The position numbers were made by a program, and so were the translations under genes. From Streptomyces sp. MMG1121 (GTDB lineage: Bacteria > Actinomycetota > Actinomycetes > Streptomycetales > Streptomycetaceae), in contig NZ_LGDV01000251.1 in assembly GCF_001280015.1 (NCBI RefSeq), positions 248,001 through 312,000 on the forward strand: 64,000 nucleotides of DNA. Direction: 5' to 3'. The notes beneath the pieces are model-generated. The model worked only from the letters and a program-made list of their open reading frames with translations, was not told the DNA's origin and searched no databases. This document shows positions 17,389 through 25,486 of the stretch, piece after piece. The first letter of the stretch is position 1. Each line of letters starts with the position of its first letter.

Positions 17389-18429
17389 GTGTCACAGGAC
17401 GGCAGGTCCGGCAGGCGCCGGGCGTTCATCGGCTCGTTCACGGCGGCGGGCGGCCCCGGCCTGGTGACCGCGCGGCTCGCGCCGGACGGCGGCGCCGCCC
17501 TCACGCTCGGCACCGCCGTGCACGACGTACCCGACCCGTCCTATCTGGCCCTGTCGTCCGACGGGCGCACGCTCTACGCGGTCAGCGAGACGGCCGAGGG
17601 CACCGTCGCGGCCTTCCGGATCGGCGGCGACCGGCCGGAACTCGCCGGTCCGCCCGTGCCGGTGGACGGCAGCGGCCCCACCCACCTCGGCCTCTACGAC
17701 GGACACGTGCTGACCGCCAACTACGGCTCCGGCAGCGTCACCGCCGTACCCGTACGCCCGGACGGCACGCTCGCCGCCAAGCCCTCCGGACTGCTCCAGC
17801 ACACCGGCTCCGGCCCGCACGACCGGCGCCAGCGCGGCCCGCACGCCCACCAGGTGCAGGCCGACCCGAGCGGCCGCTGGGTCGTCAGCGTCGACCTCGG
17901 CACGGACTCGGTACGGGTGTGCGCACTCGCGGACGGCGCTCCGGTGCTGCACCGCGAGATCGCCCTGCGCCCCGGCTCCGGCCCCCGCCACCTGGCCTTC
18001 CACCCGGACGGCCGGCACGCCTACGTCGTCAACGAACTCACGCCCACCGTGACCGTCTGCCGCTGGGACGCCGCCGGCGGCTCCCTGAAGCCGCTGACCG
18101 AGGTCTCCGTGCTGCCGGGCGCCCCGGCCGGCGACGCCTATCCGTCGGGGATCGTGGTCGCGCCCGACGGCCGCTTCGTGTGGACCGCCGTCCGCGGTGA
18201 GGACGTCCTGTCGGTCCTCGCCGTCACGGGCGACGGACTCCGGCTCGTCGGCGCGGTGACCTGCGGCGGGAACTGGCCGCGCGCGCTCGCCGAGCACGAC
18301 GGCTTCCTGTACGTGGCCAACGAGCGCTCCGGCGACGTGACCTGGTTCGCCGTGGACGAGGCGACGGGGCTGCCCCGCTACGACGGCTCGGTGCCGGTCC
18401 CCGCGGCCTCCTGCATCGTCTTCGGCTGA
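17389..18429 (+). CDS. Lactonase-fold beta-propeller protein (6-phosphogluconolactonase-like)
   Basis: A 346-residue protein of the seven-bladed propeller lactonase family (YbhE/Pgl type). Repeated blades show the pattern PSYLALSSDGRTLYAVSE, PHAHQVQADPSGRWVVSVDL, GPRHLAFHPDGRHAYVVNEL and YPSGIVVAPDGRFVWTAVRG. The conserved His/Asp residues of the putative active site lie in the second and third of these. It may hydrolyse a sugar lactone; the exact substrate is not visible. The GTG at 17389 has GAGAGGGG upstream. A DasR-like site 52 bp upstream suggests control by amino-sugar metabolism. Confidence 0.85.
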   Translation: MSQDGRSGRRRAFIGSFTAAGGPGLVTARLAPDGGAALTLGTAVHDVPDPSYLALSSDGRTLYAVSETAEGTVAAFRIGGDRPELAGPPVPVDGSGPTHLGLYDGHVLTANYGSGSVTAVPVRPDGTLAAKPSGLLQHTGSGPHDRRQRGPHAHQVQADPSGRWVVSVDLGTDSVRVCALADGAPVLHREIALRPGSGPRHLAFHPDGRHAYVVNELTPTVTVCRWDAAGGSLKPLTEVSVLPGAPAGDAYPSGIVVAPDGRFVWTAVRGEDVLSVLAVTGDGLRLVGAVTCGGNWPRALAEHDGFLYVANERSGDVTWFAVDEATGLPRYDGSVPVPAASCIVFG

Positions 18430-18459
18430 GCCCCCGGGCGACGCCGGGCCGGCAGGGCG

Positions 18460-18492
18460 AAGGGCCCGCTCCGGGGTGTGGAGCGGGCCCTT
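18460..18492. terminator. Bidirectional hairpin between convergent genes
   Basis: A perfect 13-bp stem (18460-18472 with 18480-18492) with a 7-nt loop lies between the convergent lactonase and chelatase genes. The AA/TT ends of the arms fit a terminator serving both strands. Confidence 0.8.
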
Positions 18493-18526
18493 GGTCGTAC
18501 GGATGCCGGGTGGTGCCGGCGCGGGG

Positions 18527-19453
18527 TCAGCGGACCGGCGCGCCCTGTGCCGCCTGCGGGGCGATGCCGAGTGCCGTCGTGTACTTGGCGAGGGCGAGCT
18601 TGCCGATCGCCGGGTAGGCGCCGAGCGCCTCGGCCGTGGCGCAGCCCGCCTCCTCGGCGGCCGCCGCCAGCAGACCCGGGTCGATCTCCGGGCCGACCAG
18701 ATACGGCGCCAGGGCCAGCTGCTGCGAGCCGGAGGAGCGCAGCTGCTCGGCCACGGAGGTGATCGAGCCCTCCTGGTCCAGGGCCGCCGCCATCACCGGC
18801 ACGGCCAGGCGCGCGGCGAGCAGCATGCCGGTGATCCCGGCCGCCTGCACCGCCTCGTCGCCGCCCACCGACGCCAGGATGATGCCGTCCGCGGCCGTGG
18901 CCACGGTGAACAGCCGAGCGCGGTCGGCGCGGGCCAGCCCCGCCTCGGACAGCCGCACGTGCAGCGCCTCGGCGAGCAGCGGGTGCGGGCCGAGGGCATC
19001 GGTCAGCTCGGCGGCGACCCGGCTGTCCATCACGGACTGGCGGATCTGGCGCAGCAGGGCGCTGTCCGGACCGGCCAGCAGCGGCACGACGACGGCGACC
19101 GGGCCGTCCGGCTCCCTGATCCCCTCGACCCCGGCGGCGACGGCCTGCTCGTAGCGGGCCACACGCTCCTCGGCGGCACGCGCCAGCACGGAACGCAGCG
19201 TGGGGAACTCGGAGTCGTCCCCGTCCAGGTACCCGATCCGGGCGTCGAGGCCGGGCAGCTCGGAGCGGGCGATGCTCACGACCTCCTCGGCGAGGCCGCG
19301 GGTGGCGGTGCTGGGCGCGCCGGGCACCGCGAGGACGAGCGCGGGCGCGCCCTCGGGAGCCACCAGCGGTTCCGGCCGGCGGTGCCGTCCGGGCTGGCGG
19401 GGTCGCGGCATTCGTACTGGCAGGCCGGACGCGGGTCCAGTGGGGGAGCTCAT
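18527..19453 (-). CDS. CbiX/sirohydrochlorin chelatase-like protein
   Basis: A 308-residue protein of the CbiX group. The N-terminal half shows APALVLAVPGAPSTATRGLA, where related chelatases have a (L)LVAHGS(R) loop; the catalytic His of that loop is not obvious here. The second half repeats the fold (DGIILASVGGDEAVQAAGIT, ALAPYLVGPEIDPGLLA). CbiX-type enzymes insert Co or Fe into sirohydrochlorin, but loss of the His in the first loop makes that activity uncertain for this protein. It starts about 100 bp from a 26-bp palindrome. No cobalamin or sirohaem genes are next to it. Confidence 0.75.
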   Translation of the reverse strand: MSSPTGPASGLPVRMPRPRQPGRHRRPEPLVAPEGAPALVLAVPGAPSTATRGLAEEVVSIARSELPGLDARIGYLDGDDSEFPTLRSVLARAAEERVARYEQAVAAGVEGIREPDGPVAVVVPLLAGPDSALLRQIRQSVMDSRVAAELTDALGPHPLLAEALHVRLSEAGLARADRARLFTVATAADGIILASVGGDEAVQAAGITGMLLAARLAVPVMAAALDQEGSITSVAEQLRSSGSQQLALAPYLVGPEIDPGLLAAAAEEAGCATAEALGAYPAIGKLALAKYTTALGIAPQAAQGAPVR

Positions 19454-19554
19454 GGCGCCGCATGTTACTGGCTTTGTGGGTTCCCCCGTTCGGGGAGGGT
19501 GCAGGTGAGCGGTATCCGTCCGGTTTTGTCTGATGAGTTACGTGCGGAAGTCGC

Positions 19555-19580
19555 GTGTTCCCGGCACATGCCGGGAACAC
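19555..19580. promoter_or_regulatory. 26-bp palindrome upstream of the chelatase-like gene
   Basis: GTGTTCCCGGCA, a 2-nt spacer CA, then TGCCGGGAACAC: perfect 12-bp arms. It lies 102 bp upstream of the chelatase-like start and 63 bp past the sugar kinase stop, both on the minus strand. It could be a terminator of the ung-kinase unit, although it has no T tract, or an operator. Confidence 0.6.
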
Positions 19581-19642
19581 GGGCCCAGCAGGCGAACAAT
19601 CCGCTTTTACGGGGATCTCACTCCCGTTGCCCTACGGAGACC

Positions 19643-20617
19643 TCAATCCGCCTGTGCGGGGACCACGTAGAGCATCGCCGGTTCACCCGGCAGGGTGAGC
19701 CGGCCGGCCGCCAGGTCGGTCGCGATCCGTACCGAGCCGTGCAGGGGGTCGCCCTCGGCCGGCACCTGCCGGGCGTGCGGCAGCCTGCTCGCCAGCTCCT
19801 CGCGCAGCGGTCCGAGGAGAGGTTCGCCCATGCGGAACAGGCCGCCGGTGAGCGCCACTTCGGGCTGCCCGTCCGCCGGGCACACGGCCGCGGCGGAGTC
19901 GGCCATGTGCCGGGCCGCCGCGCGCAGGATGCCCGCGGCCACCGGGTCGTGCACGGCGCACGCGGCCACCCGGGGCGCGAAGGAGGCCAGCACGGCGGGC
20001 CGGTCGGTACGGGGATAGAGCCGGCCCGGCAGCCCGGGCACCGGGCCGAACTGCTCCTGGGCGCGGGCCAGCAGCGGTGCGGAGCCGCTGTCGCGGCCGT
20101 CGTGGGCGCGCAGCGCCGCCTCCAGGCCGGCCCGTCCGATCCAGGCGCCGCCACCACAGTCGCCGAGCAGGTGGCCCCAGCCGTCGGCCCGCCGCCACCG
20201 CGCGAGGTCGGTGCCGACCGCGATGAGCCCGGTGCCCGCGGCGAGCACCACGCCCGGACGCGGCCCGAGGGCACCGACGTAGGCGGTGACGGCGTCGGCG
20301 GCGAGTGCCACCCGCCGCACCCCCAGCTCCCGGGCCAGAGCGCTGGGCAGTTCCGCGCGCAGGGCGTCGCCCAGCGTGGCGAACCCGGTGGCGCCGACGA
20401 CGGCCGTATCCAGCCCGGCCACCCCGGCCTCCGCGGCCGCCGCGTGGGCCAGCGGGAGGAGTTCCGCCAGCAGGTGGGCCGGATCGATGCCCTGCGCACC
20501 CGTGCGGACGGGCTCGTGGGACGCGCGTTGTGCGGCGGGTGCCCGCCCGGGTACGCCGACGGCGACCCGGAGGCCGGAGCCCCCGGAGTCGACGGCCAGA
20601 TACCCGGCGCCGGTCAC
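19643..20617 (-). CDS. BadF/BadG-type ATPase, probable N-acetylglucosamine kinase
   Basis: A 324-residue ASKHA-fold kinase. The phosphate-1 loop reads [15 protein letters not shown] and the phosphate-2 region [15 protein letters not shown], followed by [20 protein letters not shown] and [20 protein letters not shown]. These are hallmarks of the eukaryotic-type GlcNAc kinase group within BadF/BadG. It should phosphorylate an amino sugar with ATP in the cytosol. The GTG at 20617 overlaps the uracil-DNA glycosylase stop by 4 nt (GTGA), so translation is coupled. The amino-sugar assignment fits the nearby DasR-like site but has not been shown. Confidence 0.8.
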   Translation of the reverse strand: MTGAGYLAVDSGGSGLRVAVGVPGRAPAAQRASHEPVRTGAQGIDPAHLLAELLPLAHAAAAEAGVAGLDTAVVGATGFATLGDALRAELPSALARELGVRRVALAADAVTAYVGALGPRPGVVLAAGTGLIAVGTDLARWRRADGWGHLLGDCGGGAWIGRAGLEAALRAHDGRDSGSAPLLARAQEQFGPVPGLPGRLYPRTDRPAVLASFAPRVAACAVHDPVAAGILRAAARHMADSAAAVCPADGQPEVALTGGLFRMGEPLLGPLREELASRLPHARQVPAEGDPLHGSVRIATDLAAGRLTLPGEPAMLYVVPAQAD

Positions 20618-21300
20618 GGCAGACGCCAGTCCACCGGCTGTCCGCCCTGCTGCGCCAACAGGTCGTTGACCCGGCTGAACGGGCGCGAGCCGAAGAACCC
20701 GCGGTCGGCCGACATCGGCGAGGGGTGCGAGGACTCCACCGCCGGCAGACTGCCCAGCAGCGGACGCAGATTGCGGGCGTCCCGGCCCCACAGGACGGAC
20801 ACCAGCGGCTTGCCGCGTGCCGCCAGGGCCCGTATCGCCTGCTCGGTGACCTCCTCCCAGCCCTTGCCGCGATGGGCGGCCGGGCTGCGCGGGGCCGTGG
20901 TCAGCGCCCTGTTGAGCAGCAGGACGCCCTGCTGGGTCCACGGCGTCAGATCGCCGGTGGACGGCTGGGGCAGCCCCAGGTCGCCGTTCAGCTCGCGGAA
21001 GATGTTGATCAGGCTCGGCGGCAGCGGGCGCACCTCGGGCGCGACCGAGAACGACAGGCCCACCGCGTGCCCGGGGGTCGGATACGGGTCCTGACCGACG
21101 ATCAGGACCCGTACGTCGTCGAAGGGTTGCTGGAAGGCCCGCAGGACGTTGGGTCCGGCCGGGAGGTACGTGCGTCCCGCGGCGATCTCCGCGCGCAGGA
21201 AGTCGCCCATCTCGGCGATCCGTCCGGCGACGGGTTCCAGGGCCTTCGCCCAGCCCGGTTCGACGATTTCATGCAAGGGTCGTGGTGCCACGGGCGTCAC
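20614..21300 (-). CDS. ung: Uracil-DNA glycosylase, family 1
   Basis: A 228-residue DNA repair enzyme that excises uracil from DNA. It has the water-activating loop [14 protein letters not shown] (catalytic Asp71), the Asn/Pro-rich LLNRALTT strand, and the [13 protein letters not shown] loop that inserts into the minor groove and carries the catalytic His. Length equals typical actinobacterial Ung. The GTG at 21300 gives [17 protein letters not shown], close to known N-termini; an ATG at 21345 is also in frame. It is the first gene of a two-gene unit with the sugar kinase. Confidence 0.95.
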   Translation of the reverse strand: MTPVAPRPLHEIVEPGWAKALEPVAGRIAEMGDFLRAEIAAGRTYLPAGPNVLRAFQQPFDDVRVLIVGQDPYPTPGHAVGLSFSVAPEVRPLPPSLINIFRELNGDLGLPQPSTGDLTPWTQQGVLLLNRALTTAPRSPAAHRGKGWEEVTEQAIRALAARGKPLVSVLWGRDARNLRPLLGSLPAVESSHPSPMSADRGFFGSRPFSRVNDLLAQQGGQPVDWRLP

Positions 21301-21378
21301 CCTACTGCCGTGCACGGGCAGGTGATCAACCGATGACCGGAGCACGACACGCGGACCTCCGCCGGCCGGCCGCGCGGT

Positions 21379-22467
21379 TCAGCCGATCACCGCCGCCCGC
21401 ACACACAGCACGTCCGGCAGATGCGCGGCCAGCTGTCGCCAGCTGTCGCCGTCGTCGGCCGAGGCGAACACCTCGCCGTTGCGGTTGCCGAAATACACAC
21501 CGGCCGGGTCGGCGTCGTCCGTGTACAGGGCGTCCCGCAGCACCGTGCCGTAGTGGTCCTCCTGTGGCAGCCCCTCGGTCAGCGGCTCCCAGACGCGGCC
21601 CGCGTCCTCGGTGCGGAAGACCCGGCAGCGGTGCTCGGCGGGCACCCGGTCCGCGTCGGCGTTGATCGGGAAGACGTACGCCGTGTCGCCCCGGTGCGGA
21701 TGGGCGGCCACCGCGAAGCCGAACGTGGACGGAAGGTCCGCGCCGATGTCGGACCAGTGCCCGCCCGCGTCGTCGCTGCGGTAGACCCCCCAGTGGTTCT
21801 GCAGATACAGCCGGTCCGGGTCGGCCGCGTCCCTGGCGATCTTGTGCACGCACTGGCCGAACTCCGGGTTCGGATCCGGCAGGAACACCGCGGACACACC
21901 GGAGTTGGACGGCGTCCAGCTCGCGCCGCCGTCGGTCGTGCGGAACACCCCGGCCGTCGAGACGGCCACCGTCACCGCCTTCGCGTCGCGCGCGTCGGTG
22001 ACCACCGTGTGCAGGCCCTCACCGCCGCCGCCCGGCACCCACCGCGAGCGCGTCGGATGCTCCCACAGCGGCCGGACCAGCTCGAAGCTCTCGCCGCGGT
22101 CCTCCGAGCGGTACAGCGCGGCCGGCTCCGTGCCCGCGTAGACCACGTCGGGCTCCGCGGCGGACGGATGCAGCTGCCAGACGCGCTCCAGCGAAGCGCC
22201 GGTGTCCTTCGGGAACCTGACGGCGGGCCGCGCCGGTTCGGTCCAGCTGCGGCCGAGGTCGTCGGAGTGGAACACCGACGGTCCCCAGTGGGCGCTGTCG
22301 CCGCCGGCCAGCAGTCGCGGCCGGGCCTCCCGGGTGTCGATCGCCACCGAGTACACCGCCTGCGCGTTGAAATACGGGCTGTCGTCGAACTCCCAGGCGC
22401 CGCCGCCCTTTCGCCGCCCGACGAACAGACCTTTGCGGGTGCCCACCGCCAGCAGTACCTCGGTCAT
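21379..22467 (-). CDS. BNR/sortilin-like repeat beta-propeller protein
   Basis: A 362-residue cytosolic propeller with repeated Asp-box (BNR) signatures: SDDLGRSWTEP, SEDRGESFELV, TDGGASWTPS, SDDAGGHWSDIG, TEDAGRVWEPL and SADDGDSWRQLA. Such repeats occur in sialidases, sortilins and YCF48-type proteins. There is no signal peptide and no sialidase Arg triad is evident, so an enzymatic role is doubtful. The ATG at 22467 follows a perfect GGAGG with 7-nt spacing. Many Streptomyces carry an orthologue of unknown function. It stands alone. Confidence 0.85.
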   Translation of the reverse strand: MTEVLLAVGTRKGLFVGRRKGGGAWEFDDSPYFNAQAVYSVAIDTREARPRLLAGGDSAHWGPSVFHSDDLGRSWTEPARPAVRFPKDTGASLERVWQLHPSAAEPDVVYAGTEPAALYRSEDRGESFELVRPLWEHPTRSRWVPGGGGEGLHTVVTDARDAKAVTVAVSTAGVFRTTDGGASWTPSNSGVSAVFLPDPNPEFGQCVHKIARDAADPDRLYLQNHWGVYRSDDAGGHWSDIGADLPSTFGFAVAAHPHRGDTAYVFPINADADRVPAEHRCRVFRTEDAGRVWEPLTEGLPQEDHYGTVLRDALYTDDADPAGVYFGNRNGEVFASADDGDSWRQLAAHLPDVLCVRAAVIG

Positions 22468-22745
22468 GCCGATCACCTCCGGGACGCCGTTGTCCAGGTA
22501 GTCGTCAGATATCGGCCAGTCTGCACCCCACCACTGACACTCTCCCTCGAAGTGTGCGTCGGCGCAGGTCACAGCGGTGTCGTCGGCATACGGCGAAGAT
22601 CGGCCGGATGCGTTCGGGGATGTGCCTGCGCGATCGGGGTGTCTCGTGCGACCGTCGGGGAGACGGCTCGTCGTGAGCAACGGAGCGCTCTCCCGCGTAT
22701 GGGAGGGCGGTCCGGCCGGTCGGTGCGCTCGTGAGGAGGATGCCT

Positions 22746-23327
22746 TTGAAGGCGTTCCGTGGTCCGAAGACGTGGTTGTGGCGCTGGCGGCGCAACCCGC
22801 TCAAACGCCGGGCCGATGTGCTGGAGGCCTGGGTGGTGCTCGGCGCCTGGCTGCTGACCGTGGCCGCCGGGGTGCTGGCCGGTCTCGCGGCGGCCGGATC
22901 GGTGGAGGACGGGCTCGCCCAGGAGCGCGCCGCCTGGCGTCCCGCCGTGGCCCGTGTCGTCGCACCGGCCCCGGCGTCCCGCCCGCACAGCAACGTCTCC
23001 GCGGGGGAACGGGTGTGGGCCAAGGTGCGCTGGACGGTCGCCGACGGCACCGCCCACACCGGGCAGGTCCGGGTGGAGCCCGGCAGCAAGGCCGGGACCC
23101 CGGTCACCGTCTGGACCGATCCCCAGGGCCGTCTCGTCACCCGCCCCACCTCCGTCTCCGAGGCCACCTTCCGGGGCGCCCTCATCGGCACACTGGTGGG
23201 CGTGAGCGCCGCGGCCGTCCCCTTCGTCGGCGGCCTGGCCCTGCGCGGCCGCCTGGAACGCCGCCGGATGGACGCCTGGGACACGGAATGGTCGAGGCTC
23301 GGACCGCAGTGGGGACGGATGGTCTGA
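22746..23327 (+). CDS. Rv1733c-like double-TM membrane protein
   Basis: A 193-residue membrane protein. The N-terminus carries the WLWRWRRNPLKRRADVLEAW motif common to Rv1733c-like proteins, followed by a first membrane helix (about 30-50). A globular extracytoplasmic part (about 60-140) has VWAKVRWTVADGTAHTGQVR and GTPVTVWTDPQGRLV, and a second helix ends the fold. The TTG at 22746 is chosen because AGGAGG lies 6 nt upstream; GTG at 22731 and ATG at 22740 overlap or abut that site. Function unknown; the mycobacterial relative is linked to dormancy only by its expression. Confidence 0.75.
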   Translation: MKAFRGPKTWLWRWRRNPLKRRADVLEAWVVLGAWLLTVAAGVLAGLAAAGSVEDGLAQERAAWRPAVARVVAPAPASRPHSNVSAGERVWAKVRWTVADGTAHTGQVRVEPGSKAGTPVTVWTDPQGRLVTRPTSVSEATFRGALIGTLVGVSAAAVPFVGGLALRGRLERRRMDAWDTEWSRLGPQWGRMV

Positions 23328-23359
23328 CCACCGGCCGCCGTCCACACCGCCATCACCCC

Positions 23360-25342
23360 CTACACCACCACCAGCACCTCCCGGCACGCGCTCAGCAGCG
23401 CCTCGTCCCTCGGTATGCCGCGGCGGCAGGACGCGCCCGTGCGGGGCAGATGGCGGCGCGGGGTGGTCAGTTCCACTGCCACCAGGTCCTGCAACGGGGA
23501 CGCGGCCGGGCCCATCGAGGCGAGACACCGGGCGATCGGTGCGCGGGTGCGCGGGTCCTCCGTCCAGGCCGTCCGGAACACCGGCAGGATCTCCTGCGGA
23601 TCCGCGCCGATGTGCCACAGCGCGCACGCGGCCGACGTCCGCTGCCGTGTCCGGCCGGCCCGCGCGACCCGGCGCAGTGCGGGCAGGGCGGCCCGCGCGG
23701 CCGGACCCAGCCCGCCCAGCCGGTGGGCGGCCAGGCACTGGCTCGCCGGATCGCCCTGCGTCAACTCCCGCAGCAGGACCGGCAGTACGGCGGTGGCGTT
23801 CCCGTCCGCCGACCAGAGCGCGCCGGCCGCGGCGGCCGCGTGCCGGGTGGTCAGGAGTGCCCGCAGCAGCGGCACCGCCCGCGCGGTGGCCTCCAGCGCC
23901 TCCAGCGTCCCGATGGCCTGGCCCACGACCGCGTCCCGTGCGCCCAGCGCGTCGGGAGCGCCCGACAGCAGCCGTAGCACCTCCGGGACCGCCTCCCGGT
24001 CCCTGACGGCCCGCACGGTGGCCAGTAGCGGGGCCGCGAGCAGAGCGGCGGACGGGGAGGACAGCGGGATCCGGCCCAGGCGGTGCCGTACCGCGGGGGC
24101 GAGCGGGGTCGCGGCAGCGCCCAGGTGGGCCAGTTCGAGGCCCAGGTCCAGTGGTGCGGCCGGGCCGGCCAGGAGCTGGGCCAGGGCCGGGAGCGCGCGC
24201 GGATCACCGCTTCTGGCCAGCGCCTTGAGCGGGCCGCCGAGTGCGGGGGAGCCGCGCTCCCAGCGGTGCGTCCACAGGTCGGGCCGGGCGCACACGAGCG
24301 CGTGCAGGGCGTCCGCCGCGGGCGCGGCCAGGGCGAACAACTCCGCCAGGACCGTGACCGCGGCGTCCCGTAACCGATCCTGCTCCGCTCCCAGTTGGCC
24401 CCCCAGCAGCCCGACCGTCACCGTGTGGTCCCCGCGCCAGCCGCGCAGCAGCTCCGCCGCCATCCACACGGCGTTGCACCGGTCCACCGGGTCCGGGCCG
24501 GTCAACTGCCCGGTGAGCAGGGCCGTTCGGTCGGCCACGCGGTCGCCGAGCGCGGTGTGCAGGGTGCGCAGCAGATGGGCGCCCTCCTCGTCGGAGGGGC
24601 GCAGCCGCCGCAGCCGCCCCACCAGGGTGTCGGTGCACGGGGGCTCGGCGAGTCCGGCGCGCTGCGCGGACCGCTCCCGCTGCAGCCGGACCGCCGTCGA
24701 CACCAGGTCGGCCGGCAGCCGGGCGGGCGCGGTGAGCGCGAGCTGCCCGAGCGCGGCGAGCCGCAGCCCGGCGTCGTACGGCGGCGCGCTGTGCTCGGCC
24801 AGGAGGTCCACCGCGGTGCCGGCCCGCGCGGGGTACCGGCGGGCGAACAGGCCGAGCGCCTCGGTGAGGGCCCGCAGGACACAGCCGTCCCGCTCGGCCC
24901 GCAGCCGCTGCCGCAACAGCTCCAAGGCCCGCGCGGGTTCGGCCAGAAAGTGCACGAGGGCCCCGGCCGCCGCGCCGCGCACCGCCGGATCCGGGTCCCC
25001 GGTCAGCGGGACGAAGACCTCCGCGCCCGCGCTCACCGCCTCCCACGCGCGCGTGTCCCCGTCCACGGCCTCCGTGCCGATACCGACCAGCAGTTCCACG
25101 ATGCCGGACCGGTCCGGCACCGCCGCGCGGGCCGCGAGCGAGAGCAGGAACGGGACGCAGGCCAGCGTCGAGTCGTACACCCGGCCCTCGTGGCGCAGTG
25201 CGCCGTACATCCCGTCAAGCGCGGTCGCCCGCTCGGTGCTGTCCGCGGACGCCAGTGCCCGCAACCATCCGGGCACGTCCCGCGCGCTGCCGCGGGCGTG
25301 CCGCAGCGAGGCCCAGTCGACCTCGTCGATCCCCGTGAACAC
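23360..25342 (-). CDS. HEAT-repeat protein
   Basis: A 660-residue protein made almost wholly of Ala/Leu-rich helical pairs of the HEAT type, for example DPDPAVRGAAAGALVHFL, GDPRALPALAQLL and GDPASQCLAAHRLGGLGPAA. Such solenoids mediate protein-protein contacts. The start was placed at the GTG at 25342 because GGGGAGG precedes it by 5 nt and the resulting N-terminus (FTGIDEVDWASLRHARGSA) matches related Streptomyces proteins. No enzymatic motif is seen. Its partner is unknown and neighbours give no clue. Confidence 0.8.
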   Translation of the reverse strand: MFTGIDEVDWASLRHARGSARDVPGWLRALASADSTERATALDGMYGALRHEGRVYDSTLACVPFLLSLAARAAVPDRSGIVELLVGIGTEAVDGDTRAWEAVSAGAEVFVPLTGDPDPAVRGAAAGALVHFLAEPARALELLRQRLRAERDGCVLRALTEALGLFARRYPARAGTAVDLLAEHSAPPYDAGLRLAALGQLALTAPARLPADLVSTAVRLQRERSAQRAGLAEPPCTDTLVGRLRRLRPSDEEGAHLLRTLHTALGDRVADRTALLTGQLTGPDPVDRCNAVWMAAELLRGWRGDHTVTVGLLGGQLGAEQDRLRDAAVTVLAELFALAAPAADALHALVCARPDLWTHRWERGSPALGGPLKALARSGDPRALPALAQLLAGPAAPLDLGLELAHLGAAATPLAPAVRHRLGRIPLSSPSAALLAAPLLATVRAVRDREAVPEVLRLLSGAPDALGARDAVVGQAIGTLEALEATARAVPLLRALLTTRHAAAAAGALWSADGNATAVLPVLLRELTQGDPASQCLAAHRLGGLGPAARAALPALRRVARAGRTRQRTSAACALWHIGADPQEILPVFRTAWTEDPRTRAPIARCLASMGPAASPLQDLVAVELTTPRRHLPRTGASCRRGIPRDEALLSACREVLVVV

Positions 25343-25486
25343 GTAGTCCTCCCCAGGCGAGTGCCACCTGATCGCGAGTGTGCACCACGGCACTGACAAC
25401 GGTCCGGAACCACGCGCTGACTGTGTGCGATCCGTCGGCTGTCACCGGCCATGGGAGCGACCGGCCCGCACTCGCCCGGGGAGGGG

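Noticed and set aside
18527..19453. Cobalamin riboswitch before the chelatase-like gene
   Set aside because: No B12-box or matching helices were found in 19454-19642.
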